Positions 8,546-18,697 of a stretch of 64,000 nt of DNA are shown in pieces. This DNA comes from an uncultured Gammaproteobacteria bacterium. Lineage in GTDB: Bacteria > Pseudomonadota > Gammaproteobacteria > Pseudomonadales > Pseudohongiellaceae. Under the pieces are notes generated by a model, which saw only the letters and a program-made list of their open reading frames with translations, was not told the origin of the DNA and made no database searches. The stretch is taken from assembly GCA_913060975.1 (NCBI GenBank), contig CAJXVC010000002.1, positions 1-64,000 of the forward strand. The letters are read 5' to 3'. Each line of letters starts with the position of its first letter. The first letter of the stretch is position 1. Position numbers and translations under genes: made by a program.

Positions 8546-9100
8546 ATGAAGAATAATAAATACATGGCAACATGCGCGAGACTCACAACTGTACTGCTCG
8601 TTATTTTTACTACCGGCTGCATGAGTTTCTCTGACCGGCATTTCCGGCCAGTCAAGGATTCCTTGGCACAACAGATGCCAGATATTCGGCTCGACAAGGA
8701 GATGGCGTTCTCAGCCAATTCGGGATTGATCAACCTTGTCGATATTCTCGGCGGTAATGAAGTCGATCTTGATGACCTGAACCGGGTTCGCATCGCGGTT
8801 TACAAAGTAGTTCCAGCCAACCAGTCGAAGCGTTTCAATGATGTTGTCTTTGAGATGGCCTTGTTGGCAACCAACAGTGAATTGACCTGGGAGCGAATCG
8901 TACGAGTGCGCGAGGAAACGGAGCAGTTGTGGATCTTTGCTGGCTTGCATGAAGCCGAGCAACGCCTGGAAGTGCTGTCGATTTTCACGCTCGAACGCGA
9001 CGAACTGGTGCTAATTAATGTCGATGGCGATCTAGGCAGCCTGTTGCAGCACGCCATGGCCCCGGTGCGAGGCCGCCGTGGCGTTTATCGCGCTGGCTAA
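8546..9100 (+). CDS. DUF4252-like lipoprotein
   Basis: Precursor of 184 residues whose signal peptide ends in the lipobox TTGC at about residue 26, so it should be membrane-anchored by lipid, unlike its soluble paralogue upstream. It keeps the family segments TWERIVRVREETEQLWIFA and ELVLINVDGDLG. Last gene of the ECF module. Its stop codon abuts, base for base, the stop of the convergent gene on the other strand. Confidence 0.75.
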   Translation: MKNNKYMATCARLTTVLLVIFTTGCMSFSDRHFRPVKDSLAQQMPDIRLDKEMAFSANSGLINLVDILGGNEVDLDDLNRVRIAVYKVVPANQSKRFNDVVFEMALLATNSELTWERIVRVREETEQLWIFAGLHEAEQRLEVLSIFTLERDELVLINVDGDLGSLLQHAMAPVRGRRGVYRAG

Positions 9101-9511
9101 TCAGTCAGCGATTCCTTCGATTTCCATTCTTTCGCTACTGGCGACGGTGACCGTCAGCCCCCCCACAGTGGTGAAACTGCGCTGTCCCAATTGATACTTG
9201 TAGACCTCATAGGTGACCGGTTCGGCGGCGTTATCACGGTGTAATGTCACTGTCACGATAGTGTGGTCATCTTGCCACTGGTAGTAGTAAAGCGCGGCCC
9301 CGATACCCACCATAAAGATGACGAACAGGTAAGCGCCAGTGCGCAACTCCTGCGCCAGTGGTGTGACTTCAGGTTTGTTACCGGATTGGTCGCTACTTGT
9401 GGCTGACCTGGTCTGGGTAAGACGCGCTTGTGCATCGGTTCGATGACGCTGACGCAGTATCACGAAAGCAATCACAATGACAAACAGGGTGAGGAGGAGT
9501 TTTGTCAGCAC
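9101..9511 (-). CDS. Hypothetical two-segment membrane protein
   Basis: Not recognised. The 136-residue product has a membrane segment at about residues 4-20 (LLLTLFVIVIAFVIL), a polar linker of some 40 residues, a second segment around 60-78 (GAYLFVIFMVGIGAALYYY), and a C-terminal domain of about 55 residues with beta-strand character (TIVTVTLHRDN...VTYEVYKYQLGQRSFTT). The two segments put both the N- and C-termini on the same side. The gene converges on the DUF4252 lipoprotein gene without a single spare base. Confidence 0.6.
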   Translation of the reverse strand: MLTKLLLTLFVIVIAFVILRQRHRTDAQARLTQTRSATSSDQSGNKPEVTPLAQELRTGAYLFVIFMVGIGAALYYYQWQDDHTIVTVTLHRDNAAEPVTYEVYKYQLGQRSFTTVGGLTVTVASSERMEIEGIAD

Positions 9512-9797
9512 CTGGGGAGTTTCCGTTTCAATTCAGCCCTGATGGTAGCAGTGGCCTGAAGCTGTGCCTAGTGAGCGCAGTAGGTAAGGAGTCGCCGTGT
9601 TTGCACTAGTTGGAAATGAAACGTCGCTTGCATGGGTCTCATCGGGTAACAAGCACTTTGTATCCTCCGGAAATTGCTGCTACGTTCCGCCAGCACGCAG
9701 GAACAAGCCGCATACAGTTGTTGCATCAAGTCATGGAAGCAGGACAGCTCACTTGTCAGAAACCGACAGCAAATCCAGTCAGTACGTCGCCAGCGGT

Positions 9798-10874
9798 ATG
9801 CCACCGCTCGAGCATGACGGGCGTACAACCTCATTCTTCGAATTTTGGCCCATGTGGGTCATGTATCTGCCAGTAGTGTTGCAGTGGCTGTTTCTGAGTA
9901 TCCGCTACCGGAGCTTGACGCTGCCATTGCTCGCCAATCCCGCTATCCCGCTATCCGGCATGGTTGGTATCAAGAAATCTGCAATATTCGATGTCGCTGG
10001 TGATCAGGCCAGGCAGTGGATTCTGCCCTGGGTGAATTATCGGGTCTCCGGGCAGCAATTGCCGCAGCAATGTGAGCAAGTCCTGCAATTACTGGCCAGT
10101 CACGAGCTGACTCTGCCAATCGTCGCTAAACCCAATATCGGTTGTCGCGGTGCCGGGGTCAAACTGTTGCAGGATCAGGAACAGTTGCTGGGCTATCTAG
10201 GGGATTTCCCTGCTGGCGGCGAAATCCAGTTTCAACGACTGGCCGAATGGGAAGCCGAGGCTGGCGTTTTTTATGTCCGCCATCCGGATGCCAGGCAAGG
10301 GCAAATCACTTCGCTGACTCTGAAATACACTCCCTTTGTTGTCGGTAATGGCAAACACACGCTTGCGCAATTGGTTGCGGCTGACCCGCGGGCTGGTGAA
10401 CTGCTGCATCTCTATGAAGAGCGGCATGCAAGTCAATGGCAGGACATTGTTCCGGCTGGCCAGCCCTACCGGCTCGTATTCTCGGCCAGTCACTGCCGCG
10501 GTGCCGTCTTTCGTGATGCCAGCGAGCACACCACGGCGGCACTGACGGCCACGCTTGATGCCATTTTTGATGATATTCCAGGCTTTCACTATGGTCGCCT
10601 GGATATCAAGTTTCGTGATCTGGATAGTCTGAAAGCCGGGCAGAATCTGGCTATTATTGAAATTAACGGGGCCAGTGCAGAGTCCATTAATATCTGGGAC
10701 CGCAAGACCGGCCTGGGACAGGCAGTGGCAACACTGTTGCAGCAATACAGGACCCTGTTTACACTTGGCGACGCCAACCGACGGCGCGGACATAGAGCCC
10801 CCGGCATTGCTGCATTGTGGCGAGCCTGGCGCTATGAAAATAATCTAATCAAACAATATCCGCTGAATGACTAA
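9798..10874 (+). CDS. ATP-grasp family enzyme, membrane-associated
   Basis: The ORF extends back to 9597, but the first 67 codons read like non-coding sequence; I start at the ATG at 9798, giving 358 residues beginning MPPLEHDGRTTSFFEFWP. A hydrophobic stretch MWVMYLPVVLQWLFL follows at about residues 20-35, then ATP-grasp features: LPIVAKPNIGCRGAGV (nucleotide-binding lysine and glycine loop), GGEIQFQRLAE, and a metal-binding C-terminal segment YGRLDIKFRD...IIEINGA. The fold joins a carboxylate to an amine or thiol using ATP. It overlaps the OlsF-like gene by 8 bases, so the two are translationally coupled and may act on the same lipid or amino acid. The substrate is unknown. Confidence 0.75.
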   Translation: MPPLEHDGRTTSFFEFWPMWVMYLPVVLQWLFLSIRYRSLTLPLLANPAIPLSGMVGIKKSAIFDVAGDQARQWILPWVNYRVSGQQLPQQCEQVLQLLASHELTLPIVAKPNIGCRGAGVKLLQDQEQLLGYLGDFPAGGEIQFQRLAEWEAEAGVFYVRHPDARQGQITSLTLKYTPFVVGNGKHTLAQLVAADPRAGELLHLYEERHASQWQDIVPAGQPYRLVFSASHCRGAVFRDASEHTTAALTATLDAIFDDIPGFHYGRLDIKFRDLDSLKAGQNLAIIEINGASAESINIWDRKTGLGQAVATLLQQYRTLFTLGDANRRRGHRAPGIAALWRAWRYENNLIKQYPLND

Positions 10875-12612
10875 CCCTTGCCGCTTACCAATTAAACCCA
10901 GATGGCTGGCCGCTTTACTGGAAAAAGCTCTGGGCCTGGCGCCACTCGGCGCCATTTACGATGCTCGCCCACGGGGCCTGGACCCAGTTGCCTTTCTGGA
11001 TTACGGGCTCAAGGCTCTGGGCGTCAGTGTGCGATTGCAAAATGGCGAACTACTCGACGATATCCCGCGCGAAGGCCCCGTCCTGATTGTCGCCAATCAC
11101 CCTTTGGGTGGGCTGGAAGGCATGGCAATAGCCCGGGTGATCGCCGCTGTCAGACCCGACCTGAAGGTCTTGACCAATGAATTGCTGAGACGCATCCCGG
11201 AATTGGCGGATATGTTCATTGGTGTCAACGTACTGGACAAGAAAGCGGCAGCGGGCAATGTCGGAGGTATCAAACAAGTACATCGGCATCTGGGGCAAGG
11301 TGGTGCGGTATTGCTGTTTCCGGCTGGCATGGTGTCCGCTTATGAGTTCCAGCATCGACGTATTCAGGATCGTAGCTGGACGCGATTGGCTGGTCAGTTG
11401 GTCAAACGCTATGAAGCCACAACGGTCCCGGTCAATGTCACCGGCCGCAATAGTGCCTACTTCTACGCGGCGGGAATCATCCATCCGCGCCTTAGAACTG
11501 TGTTGCTCCCCAGACAGTTGGCTAACAAAAAGAATTTCACATTACCGCTGACTCTCGGGCGGCCGATTCCCTCACAGGAATTACGCTTGCTGCAAAGCCC
11601 CGAGGCAGTTACCGACTATTTGCGCGTCAGTACTGATGCACTGATTCGACAGGTATCGAAACACAAGCCGCTGAGTCTGCAAGGCATCGACGTCAGCGAC
11701 TCGCATCTCAATACAGCGCAGATCGATGCGGCAATTGCCGGGCTTGAGTCAAAGCGTCTGGTCGAGCATGAAGAATTTGATGTGTACTGCGCTTCGTTTG
11801 CGGAGCTGGGCGTCATCATGGAGCAGATTGCCATAGCGCGCGAAGTCACTTTTCGCGCCGTGGGCGAGGGCACCGGACTGAGCAAGGACTCGGATCAGTT
11901 TGACCCGTATTATCAGCACCTGTTCTTGTACGACAAGCAGCAAAAACGCATTGCCGGCGCCTACCGGGTTGGTTTGGTCGATGAAATAGTGGCCAAACAA
12001 GGTGTTAAGGGCCTGTATACCCGGTCGCTGTACAAATACAACGAGGCCTTTACCAGGCAGTTGGGCTCAGCCATTGAAATGGGGCGCTCCTTTATCCATC
12101 CCGATTATCAGCGTCGGCCTGTGGCCCTGAATTTGCTGTGGCGTGGAATCGGTGCGATTCTGGTGAACAACCCCAAATATCACACGTTATTCGGGTCTGT
12201 AAGTATCTCGCGAGAATACAGTGATCTGGCCCGTGCCTTGATTGCCGATACCATGTTGACCAACTTCCGGGCCAACGAGTATGCGCCGCTGGTGCAGCCA
12301 CTGACCCCGCACCGAATTTCCAATCGCGTCTGGTCGCAGCGCATGCTGGCCGAGTTAGCCAACGTTAAAATGCTCGGCAAATTGATTGGTCGCTGTGATC
12401 CGGGCAAGGCCGTACCGGTCCTGTTGCGTCATTATTTGTCCCTTAACGGCCGGTTGGTATGCTTCAACATTCATTCCAAATTTAACCATTCTCTGGAAGG
12501 CCTGATCGTGGTCGATGTCCGCAAAACCGACCCGAAAACACTGTCGCGCTTTCTTGGTGCCGACGGTGTAAAATACTTTTTCTCTTTCCATGAATTGCAA
12601 GACTCTGCCTAG
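10867..12612 (+). CDS. olsF: OlsF-like bifunctional ornithine-lipid synthase
   Basis: 581 residues in two halves. The N-terminal half is a PlsC-type acyltransferase with ANHPLGGLEG at residues 76-85 and LLFPAGMVS near residue 150. The C-terminal half (about 290-560) is a GNAT-like acyltransferase related to OlsB, seen in the segments TFRAVGEGTGL, AGAYRVG and EMGRSFIHPDYQRRPVALN. This order, O-acyltransferase then N-acyltransferase, is that of OlsF, which makes phosphorus-free ornithine lipids from ornithine and two acyl chains. In a marine or phosphate-limited host such lipids can replace phospholipids. Coupled to the ATP-grasp gene. Substrate specificity is inferred from family only. Confidence 0.8.
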   Translation: MTNPCRLPIKPRWLAALLEKALGLAPLGAIYDARPRGLDPVAFLDYGLKALGVSVRLQNGELLDDIPREGPVLIVANHPLGGLEGMAIARVIAAVRPDLKVLTNELLRRIPELADMFIGVNVLDKKAAAGNVGGIKQVHRHLGQGGAVLLFPAGMVSAYEFQHRRIQDRSWTRLAGQLVKRYEATTVPVNVTGRNSAYFYAAGIIHPRLRTVLLPRQLANKKNFTLPLTLGRPIPSQELRLLQSPEAVTDYLRVSTDALIRQVSKHKPLSLQGIDVSDSHLNTAQIDAAIAGLESKRLVEHEEFDVYCASFAELGVIMEQIAIAREVTFRAVGEGTGLSKDSDQFDPYYQHLFLYDKQQKRIAGAYRVGLVDEIVAKQGVKGLYTRSLYKYNEAFTRQLGSAIEMGRSFIHPDYQRRPVALNLLWRGIGAILVNNPKYHTLFGSVSISREYSDLARALIADTMLTNFRANEYAPLVQPLTPHRISNRVWSQRMLAELANVKMLGKLIGRCDPGKAVPVLLRHYLSLNGRLVCFNIHSKFNHSLEGLIVVDVRKTDPKTLSRFLGADGVKYFFSFHELQDSA

Positions 12613-12630
12613 GCTATCTATAATTCGCTC

Positions 12631-12870
12631 ATGAACAAATTTTATGCGGCTGCGCAGTTGCTAATTGCCGCCATATTGGCCATCGCGTCAATAGCAACCC
12701 TCGTGAACCTCATTCTGATAGTGCCACGCCCGGAGACGATTTCGGTCGTCAATACCATCATTGGTCAGGGTGTGATCATTATTTTCCTGTCGGCGATGGC
12801 TCGAATTCTGTTCCGCAAGGGGATGGCAGGCATGAAATCCAGTGTAAGCGACGAAAACAGCAGCGATTAA
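12631..12870 (+). CDS. Small hypothetical membrane protein
   Basis: Not recognised. 79 residues with two hydrophobic segments, about 7-32 (AAQLLIAAILAIASIATLVNLILIV) and 40-60 (NTIIGQGVIIIFLSAMARILF), and a short serine- and acid-rich tail. It lies 18 bases after the OlsF-like gene and could be its cotranscribed partner. The length and topology are plausible, but no motif gives a function. Confidence 0.55.
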   Translation: MNKFYAAAQLLIAAILAIASIATLVNLILIVPRPETISVVNTIIGQGVIIIFLSAMARILFRKGMAGMKSSVSDENSSD

Positions 12871-12906
12871 CGCGGTTTTTACGACAGGCCCTACACGCAT
12901 TTTCTC

Positions 12907-12935
12907 CTGCACAGGGCGGCGAAAAAGCGTATAAT
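12907..12935 (+). promoter_or_regulatory. Candidate promoter of ribF
   Basis: A perfect TATAAT lies at 12930-12935, 33 bases before the ribF start; the -35 region is weak (CTGCAC at 12907-12912 with a 17-base spacer). Confidence 0.4.
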
Positions 12936-12967
12936 CTCGCGCTTTTACCGGCAGTCCGCCAAATTCC

Positions 12968-13912
12968 ATGATCATTTTCGACGACCCCGAACGGTTCGCT
13001 CAACTCGAACAGAACTGCGTTGCCACGATTGGAAAATTCGATGGTGTTCATCTTGGGCATCAGCTGATTCTCGACCAGCTGAAGCGCAAGGCTGAGGATC
13101 TCGAAATTCCCTCTCTGGTTATTTTGCTTGAGCCTCATCCGGAAGAATTCTTTGCAGGCGAATCCGGTAATTGCCCGGCTCGACTGACAGTCTTTCGGGA
13201 AAAGCTCGAGCTGCTGGAGAGCTTTGGCATTGATTATGTGTTCGAGTTGAAGTTCGACGAAACGCTGGCCAAGGTCAGTCCGGAAGCCTATGTCGATGAT
13301 ATCCTCGTGGGCGGTTTGGGTATTCAGGCCTTTATCGTGGGCAATGACTTTCGCTTTGGTCATGAACGTCGCGGTGATTTCGCCTTGTTGCAGCAGAAAG
13401 CACAGGAGCATGGCTTCGAAGTGTTGGAAACGTTTCCTTATGAGCGCAACGGACAGCGCATCAGCAGTACTTTTATTCGAGAAGAGTTGGCCAAGGATAA
13501 TTTTCCTTTGGTTGAACAGATTCTCGGCCGGCCTTTTTCGATGAAAGGCGAAGTGGAACAGGGGCAGCAGATTGGCACCGACATAGGCTTTCCGACCTGC
13601 AATATCAATCCTCATCGCCGCGCCATACCGCTGCATGGCGTGTATGCCTGCGAAGTGCGCATGGTAGATCGGTACTATCCGGCTGCTGTGAACATCGGTT
13701 ACCGTCCGACTGTGACAGAAGACGGTGAAGCATTACTGGAAGCCCATATTCTGGATTTTGCAGAAGATTTATACGGTAAAACAATCGAAGTGATATTCCG
13801 GCACAAGATCCGGGACGAACAGAAATTCGCGGATCTGGAGGAATTAAAAGCCCAGATTAGCGCGGATGTGGAACAGGTTCGAGCACACTTTGAACTTGCG
13901 ACAACTGAGTAA
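12968..13912 (+). CDS. ribF: Bifunctional riboflavin kinase/FAD synthetase
   Basis: Makes FMN and then FAD from riboflavin. 314 residues, the standard length. The N-terminal nucleotidyltransferase shows [11 protein letters not shown] near residues 20-30 and [15 protein letters not shown] near 122-136; the C-terminal flavokinase shows [11 protein letters not shown] near residue 200. First gene of ribF-ileS-fkpB-ispH; ileS begins 8 bases after its stop. In many relatives rpsT or murJ lies upstream; here the neighbour is the small membrane protein gene. Confidence 0.96.
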   Translation: MIIFDDPERFAQLEQNCVATIGKFDGVHLGHQLILDQLKRKAEDLEIPSLVILLEPHPEEFFAGESGNCPARLTVFREKLELLESFGIDYVFELKFDETLAKVSPEAYVDDILVGGLGIQAFIVGNDFRFGHERRGDFALLQQKAQEHGFEVLETFPYERNGQRISSTFIREELAKDNFPLVEQILGRPFSMKGEVEQGQQIGTDIGFPTCNINPHRRAIPLHGVYACEVRMVDRYYPAAVNIGYRPTVTEDGEALLEAHILDFAEDLYGKTIEVIFRHKIRDEQKFADLEELKAQISADVEQVRAHFELATTE

Positions 13913-13920
13913 ACGACATC

Positions 13921-16749
13921 ATGAGTGATTATAAAAACACGCTGAACTTGCCCCATACCGATTTTCCGATGAAGGCCAATCTGGCGCAGCGGGAACCCGA
14001 AATGTTGAAGCGCTGGCAAGCGCTCTCGCTGTATCAAAAAATCGGCGAGAAGAACGCGGGTAAGCCAAAATTTATTCTCCACGATGGGCCACCCTACGCG
14101 AATGGTGAGCTCCACCTTGGCCACGCCATTAATAAAACACTCAAAGACATTGTGGTGAAGAGCCGTCAACTCAGCGGCTTTGATGCACCTTACATTCCTG
14201 GTTGGGATTGTCATGGCTTGCCGATCGAACACAATGTTGAAAAGAAAAAGGGTAAAGCTGGCCAGAAGATCAGCTTCGCAGAATTTCGCGAGGCCTGTCG
14301 CGAGTATGCCGCCAAACAAGTAGAGATTCAGAAAGAAGGATTTGTGCGTTTGGGTGTGTTCGGTGATTGGGACAATCCTTATCTGACCATGAATTTCGAG
14401 ACCGAGGCTGACATTGTCCGTGCTTTGGGTAAGATCGCCGGCAATGGCCACTTGGTCAAAGGCTACAAGCCAGTGTACTGGTCGGTTGTGGGCGCCTCAG
14501 CTCTGGCCGAAGCCGAAGTGGAATATCAGGACAAGCAGTCTTTTGCTATCGATGTACGTTTCCCGGTATTGGACCGCGATACCTTCCTGGCTTCGTTTAG
14601 TGCCAGTTTAGGCAAGAGTAGTAGTGAGCCGGTGTCGGTTGTTATCTGGACGACAACACCCTGGACGTTGCCATCCAATCAGGCTGTTTGTCTGCATGCC
14701 GAGTTGGACTATGCGTTAGTGCGCTGTGATCTGGGGCAGGGGCCTGAACTATTGGTGCTGGCTAATGCCATGGTGGAAGGCGTCATGCAGCGCTATGGCT
14801 GTGAAGATTATGAAGTGCTGGCGACAGTAGCTGGTGCCTCACTGGAAAACCAGAAACTGAAACACCCGTTTGCACAGCGTCATGTGCCTATTATTCTCGG
14901 AGAGCATGTCACTACGGATGCCGGTACCGGTGCAGTGCACACGGCTCCTGATCACGGTGTCGATGACTTCAATGTGGGCCGCCAGTACGGGCTTGGCACA
15001 CTGAATCTGGTTGACGAGAACGGCGTTTTTGTCGAAGCCGCAGGAGAATTCGCCGGCGAGCACGTTTACAAAGTCGACGAGAATATCATTGCCCGTCTCG
15101 AAGAAAATAAAGCGTTGGTTGCACAAACCACCATTACACACAGCTACGCGCACTGCTGGCGTACCAAGACTCCTCTTATCTATCGAGCCACCCCGCAGTG
15201 GTTTATCAGCATGTCTGAAAAAGGCTTGATGGATTCGGCTCTGCGTGCAGTGAAAGACGTTAAATGGATTCCCGATTGGGGGCAGGCGCGAATTGAATTA
15301 ATGATCAAGGGTAGCCCCGACTGGTGTGTTTCACGCCAGCGTACCTGGGGTGTGCCCATCACCTTGTTTGTGAACAAGGAAACTCAGGAGTTGCATCCAC
15401 GTACCAGTGAACTTTTTGAAGAAGTGGCGCAGCGTATCGAGAAGCAGGGTATCGAGGCGTGGTTCGAACTGGATCCCTCTGAATTACTCGGTGACGAAGC
15501 CTCGGTCTACGAAAAAGTCACGGATACGCTTGATGTCTGGTTTGATTCGGGTGTGACGCATTATTCAGTGGTCGAGCGCCGCGAAGAATTGCAGTATCCG
15601 GCTGACCTCTACCTTGAAGGTTCTGATCAGCATCGCGGTTGGTTTCAGTCTTCATTGAAAACAGCGATTGCCATGCATGGCACTGCGCCTTATAAAGAAG
15701 TACTGACACACGGCTTTTTCGTTGATGCGGAAGGTCGCAAAATGTCGAAGTCGCTGGGCAATACGGTTGCGCCGGCGAAAATCTTTCAGCAGTACGGTGC
15801 TGATATCTTAAGGCTATGGGTGGCTGCAACAGACTATCGCGGCGAGATGACTGTGTCGGACGAAATCTTCAAGCGCGTCGCGGATGCCTATCGCCGCATT
15901 CGCAATACCTGTCGGTTTATGTTGTCGAATCTCAGCGGTTTTGATCCGCTGACTGACAATGTCCAGGACAATGAATTGATCGCGCTGGATTACTGGATTA
16001 TGCGTCGCTGTCAGTTGCTGCAGCAAGAAATCATCGAGCACTATCATGAATATAATTTTCTGAATGTATATCAGAAGCTGCACAACTTCTGTGTGATCGA
16101 ATTGGGCGGCTTCTATCTGGATGTGATCAAGGATCGGCAATACACCACGCAAGCCGATAGTCTGGCACGTCGCTCAACACAAACCGCGATGTACCATATT
16201 CTGGAGATGTTCAGCCGCATGCTGGCGCCAGTGTTAAGCTTTACGGCAGACGAGATCTGGCAAAACATTCCCGGTGAGCGTGCCGAATCCATTTTTCTTA
16301 CCAACTTTGCTGATGCGCCGGACTTGCTGCCAGAGTCCGATGAGTTCAGCGATGAGTTCTGGCAGCAAGTGATGCTCGTAAAAACTGCGGTTAACAAAGA
16401 GCTGGAAAGCAAGCGTGCGGCGAAGGAAATTGGTAGCGGGCTTTCCGCCGAAGTTGATTTGTATTGCGATGCCGCGTTGCGTGCTCACTTGCAGCGTCTT
16501 GGCGAAGAACTGCGCTTTGTATTGATCGTGTCGCGCGCAACCTTGCATGATGCTGATACTGCAACCGCCGAGTCTGTAGCCACTGAAGTAGCCGGGCTAT
16601 CTCTGCAAGTGACTGCATCAAGCGAAGAAAAATGCGAACGCTGCTGGCATCATCGCAGCGATGTAGGCAGCAACACCAGTCATCCGACTCTTTGCGTGCG
16701 CTGTGTCGATAACATCGATGGCACGGGCGAGCAAAGGGCATTTGCCTGA
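13921..16749 (+). CDS. ileS: Isoleucyl-tRNA synthetase
   Basis: 942 residues, typical bacterial class Ia IleRS. The HIGH motif is seen as [10 protein letters not shown] near residues 63-72 and the second ATP-binding motif as [10 protein letters not shown] near residue 605. The editing domain contains [12 protein letters not shown]. The C-terminal zinc site reads [11 protein letters not shown] with a second CVRC pair, as in E. coli-type enzymes. Joined closely with ribF before it and fkpB after it. lspA, which normally follows ileS in gammaproteobacteria, is absent from this place. Confidence 0.98.
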   Translation: MSDYKNTLNLPHTDFPMKANLAQREPEMLKRWQALSLYQKIGEKNAGKPKFILHDGPPYANGELHLGHAINKTLKDIVVKSRQLSGFDAPYIPGWDCHGLPIEHNVEKKKGKAGQKISFAEFREACREYAAKQVEIQKEGFVRLGVFGDWDNPYLTMNFETEADIVRALGKIAGNGHLVKGYKPVYWSVVGASALAEAEVEYQDKQSFAIDVRFPVLDRDTFLASFSASLGKSSSEPVSVVIWTTTPWTLPSNQAVCLHAELDYALVRCDLGQGPELLVLANAMVEGVMQRYGCEDYEVLATVAGASLENQKLKHPFAQRHVPIILGEHVTTDAGTGAVHTAPDHGVDDFNVGRQYGLGTLNLVDENGVFVEAAGEFAGEHVYKVDENIIARLEENKALVAQTTITHSYAHCWRTKTPLIYRATPQWFISMSEKGLMDSALRAVKDVKWIPDWGQARIELMIKGSPDWCVSRQRTWGVPITLFVNKETQELHPRTSELFEEVAQRIEKQGIEAWFELDPSELLGDEASVYEKVTDTLDVWFDSGVTHYSVVERREELQYPADLYLEGSDQHRGWFQSSLKTAIAMHGTAPYKEVLTHGFFVDAEGRKMSKSLGNTVAPAKIFQQYGADILRLWVAATDYRGEMTVSDEIFKRVADAYRRIRNTCRFMLSNLSGFDPLTDNVQDNELIALDYWIMRRCQLLQQEIIEHYHEYNFLNVYQKLHNFCVIELGGFYLDVIKDRQYTTQADSLARRSTQTAMYHILEMFSRMLAPVLSFTADEIWQNIPGERAESIFLTNFADAPDLLPESDEFSDEFWQQVMLVKTAVNKELESKRAAKEIGSGLSAEVDLYCDAALRAHLQRLGEELRFVLIVSRATLHDADTATAESVATEVAGLSLQVTASSEEKCERCWHHRSDVGSNTSHPTLCVRCVDNIDGTGEQRAFA

Positions 16750-16757
16750 GCGGCGTC

Positions 16758-17243
16758 ATGTCAGCGGATGAGTTAATTCAGTCGGGCTCGCAGGTGAGTC
16801 TGCATTTTTCACTGGCTTTGGTCGGTGGAGACATGATCGACTCCAATTTTGACGGGCGCCCGGCCAGTTTCCGATTGGGAGACGGCAGTATGTTGCCAGG
16901 TTTTGAAGAAACCCTGATTGGCCTGGCAGCTGGCGCGGAGCAGGAGTCAATTGTGCCTGCGGAGAAGGCGTTTGGTGCGGTCAACCCGAAAAACCTGCAG
17001 TCGTTTCCGGTAGAGCAGTTTCAGCATTTGCTGGACGATGATCTCATTCCGACGGAGCCGGGCAGCGTTGTCTCATTCAAAGACCCGGCCGGCTTTGACT
17101 TGCCCGGGGTTGTACGCAGTATCGATGCGCAGTTTATCAGGGTGGATTTCAATCACCCATTGGCGGGCAAGGACATTGTTTTTCGCGTCAAAATACTGTC
17201 CGTTCTACCGCCAACAGTAGACACTGTTGAAATCAAGCTATAG
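16758..17243 (+). CDS. fkpB: FKBP-type peptidyl-prolyl isomerase (FkpB/SlpA)
   Basis: 161 residues, one SlyD-like FKBP domain with its insert-in-flap. Visible hallmarks are [36 protein letters not shown] and the C-terminal [14 protein letters not shown]. It is a soluble prolyl isomerase/chaperone. It starts 8 bases after ileS and ends 13 bases before ispH, matching the usual fkpB-ispH pairing. Confidence 0.93.
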   Translation: MSADELIQSGSQVSLHFSLALVGGDMIDSNFDGRPASFRLGDGSMLPGFEETLIGLAAGAEQESIVPAEKAFGAVNPKNLQSFPVEQFQHLLDDDLIPTEPGSVVSFKDPAGFDLPGVVRSIDAQFIRVDFNHPLAGKDIVFRVKILSVLPPTVDTVEIKL

Positions 17244-17256
17244 TGTGAGCAGGACT

Positions 17257-18255
17257 ATGGAACAGCAAACCAACACAGTCGTGAAACAGCAAGAACCTGA
17301 CGCGCCGATTCGGCTCGCCAATCCGCGTGGGTTCTGTGCTGGAGTCGATCGTGCGATCGATATTGTGAATCGTGCATTGGATATTTTTGGCTCGCCGATC
17401 TATGTGCGTCACGAAGTTGTGCACAATAAATTTGTTGTTGAGCGCTTAAAGACACGCGGTGCGATTTTCGTCGATGAGCTAAGCGATATTCCTCTGATTG
17501 ATAGCAGAGGTCGTTCTTCTATCGTCGTGTTCAGTGCCCACGGTGTCTCGCAAGTGGTCAAGAAAGAAGCCGCCAGCAAAGGTTTCAAGGTTTTTGATGC
17601 CACCTGCCCACTGGTGACCAAGGTGCATCTGGAAGTTACCAATTTCAGTAAGTCGGGCCGTGAATGTGTGCTGATCGGTCATCAGTTCCACCCTGAAGTA
17701 GAGGGAACAATGGGGCAGTATGATGAGAGCCGCGGCGGCAAGATCTATCTTGTTGAATCTGTTGACGATGTTGGCAAGTTAAAGGTCAATAACCCGGACA
17801 AGCTGTCTTATGTAACGCAAACGACGCTGTCAATGGATGACACTGCGCGCATAATCACTGCACTGCGCGAGCGTTTTCCCTCCATTCAGGGGCCTCGCAA
17901 GGAAGATATCTGTTATGCCACTCAGAATCGTCAGGATGCCGTTAAGCAGCTGGCGCTGGAATGCGACCTGGTCCTGGTTGTCGGCTCGCCAAACAGCTCA
18001 AACTCCAATCGTTTGCGTGAATTGGCCGAGCGCCTGGGCTGTACTTCTTATCTGATCGACAGCGTTGATGACATACAGCCGCAATGGTTTGATGGCAAGC
18101 AGCGTTATGGTGTCACGGCGGGCGCTTCAGCCCCGGAAGTCCTTGTTCAGCAGGTAGTTTCGCATCTGAAAAAAATCGCTGCGCAAGATCCGCAAGAACT
18201 GTCTGGTGTTGAAGAAAATATTGTCTTTTCGATGCCGAAAGAGCTGCGCTACTAA
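17257..18255 (+). CDS. ispH: 4-hydroxy-3-methylbut-2-enyl diphosphate reductase
   Basis: Last enzyme of the MEP isoprenoid pathway; reduces HMBPP to IPP and DMAPP with a [4Fe-4S] cluster. 332 residues from the ATG at 17257, which has AGCAGGA upstream; the ORF track start at 17227 lies inside fkpB. Cluster cysteines are seen in [23 protein letters not shown] and [10 protein letters not shown], and NSSNSNRL is the conserved substrate segment. The last residues are non-conserved. A weak 5-bp hairpin follows at about 18278-18294 with no U-run. Confidence 0.97.
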   Translation: MEQQTNTVVKQQEPDAPIRLANPRGFCAGVDRAIDIVNRALDIFGSPIYVRHEVVHNKFVVERLKTRGAIFVDELSDIPLIDSRGRSSIVVFSAHGVSQVVKKEAASKGFKVFDATCPLVTKVHLEVTNFSKSGRECVLIGHQFHPEVEGTMGQYDESRGGKIYLVESVDDVGKLKVNNPDKLSYVTQTTLSMDDTARIITALRERFPSIQGPRKEDICYATQNRQDAVKQLALECDLVLVVGSPNSSNSNRLRELAERLGCTSYLIDSVDDIQPQWFDGKQRYGVTAGASAPEVLVQQVVSHLKKIAAQDPQELSGVEENIVFSMPKELRY

Positions 18256-18697
18256 GCGAGCGCATAACCGCACCTTTGCTGGCCTATTTCGGCCAATTAC
18301 AGCCCTCCTGAATTCTACGTTTCTGCATCAGTAATTATACTGATATTGCTCTCAAAAAAGCCCCTTTTATCTAAAAAACTCTAGTCATATCAATTGATTA
18401 GATGATTTTCTTTCACCCGTCGAAATACGAAGTTATTTGCCTGAAACGCTAAAGCACATCCGTCTGGGCGTCGTATAAACCCTTGTTAATTCATAGCGAG
18501 TCAGGTGTTAGCTATTTACGCGTTGCGGCGAAAGTAACTAAAGCTTTGGACAAGAATTTCCGTATGCCTATTACAACTATGTTGTTACCGAGCTCATTAA
18601 GAAGGTCTGAAGGAAGGCCGCGCGCAAGTATGCAAGTAAGACCCGAATCAAGCTTTTTATATCTGTCATGCACCCTGCAACCTGGAATTCAATAGCC
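18256..18697. other. Intergenic region before the chemoreceptor gene
   Basis: About 440 bases, A+T-rich in its first half, with no convincing ORF. A sigma-28 (flagellar) promoter, expected for a chemoreceptor, was looked for; TAAAGC at 18450 lacks a fitting GCCGATAA partner, so none is called. The ORF at 18483-18695 has no ribosome binding site and is treated as chance. Confidence 0.5.

Noticed and set aside
9597-9797. N-terminal extension of the ATP-grasp protein
   Set aside because: Composition is unlike coding sequence of the family, and homology-like text starts only near MPPLEHDGRTTSFFEFWP.
12779-13636. Long minus-strand ORF of 285 codons across ribF
   Set aside because: Antisense to an unmistakable ribF; arises from codon bias of the real gene.
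18450-18477. Sigma-28 promoter before the chemoreceptor gene
   Set aside because: TAAAGC is present, but the following bases match GCCGATAA at only about half its positions at any allowed spacing.
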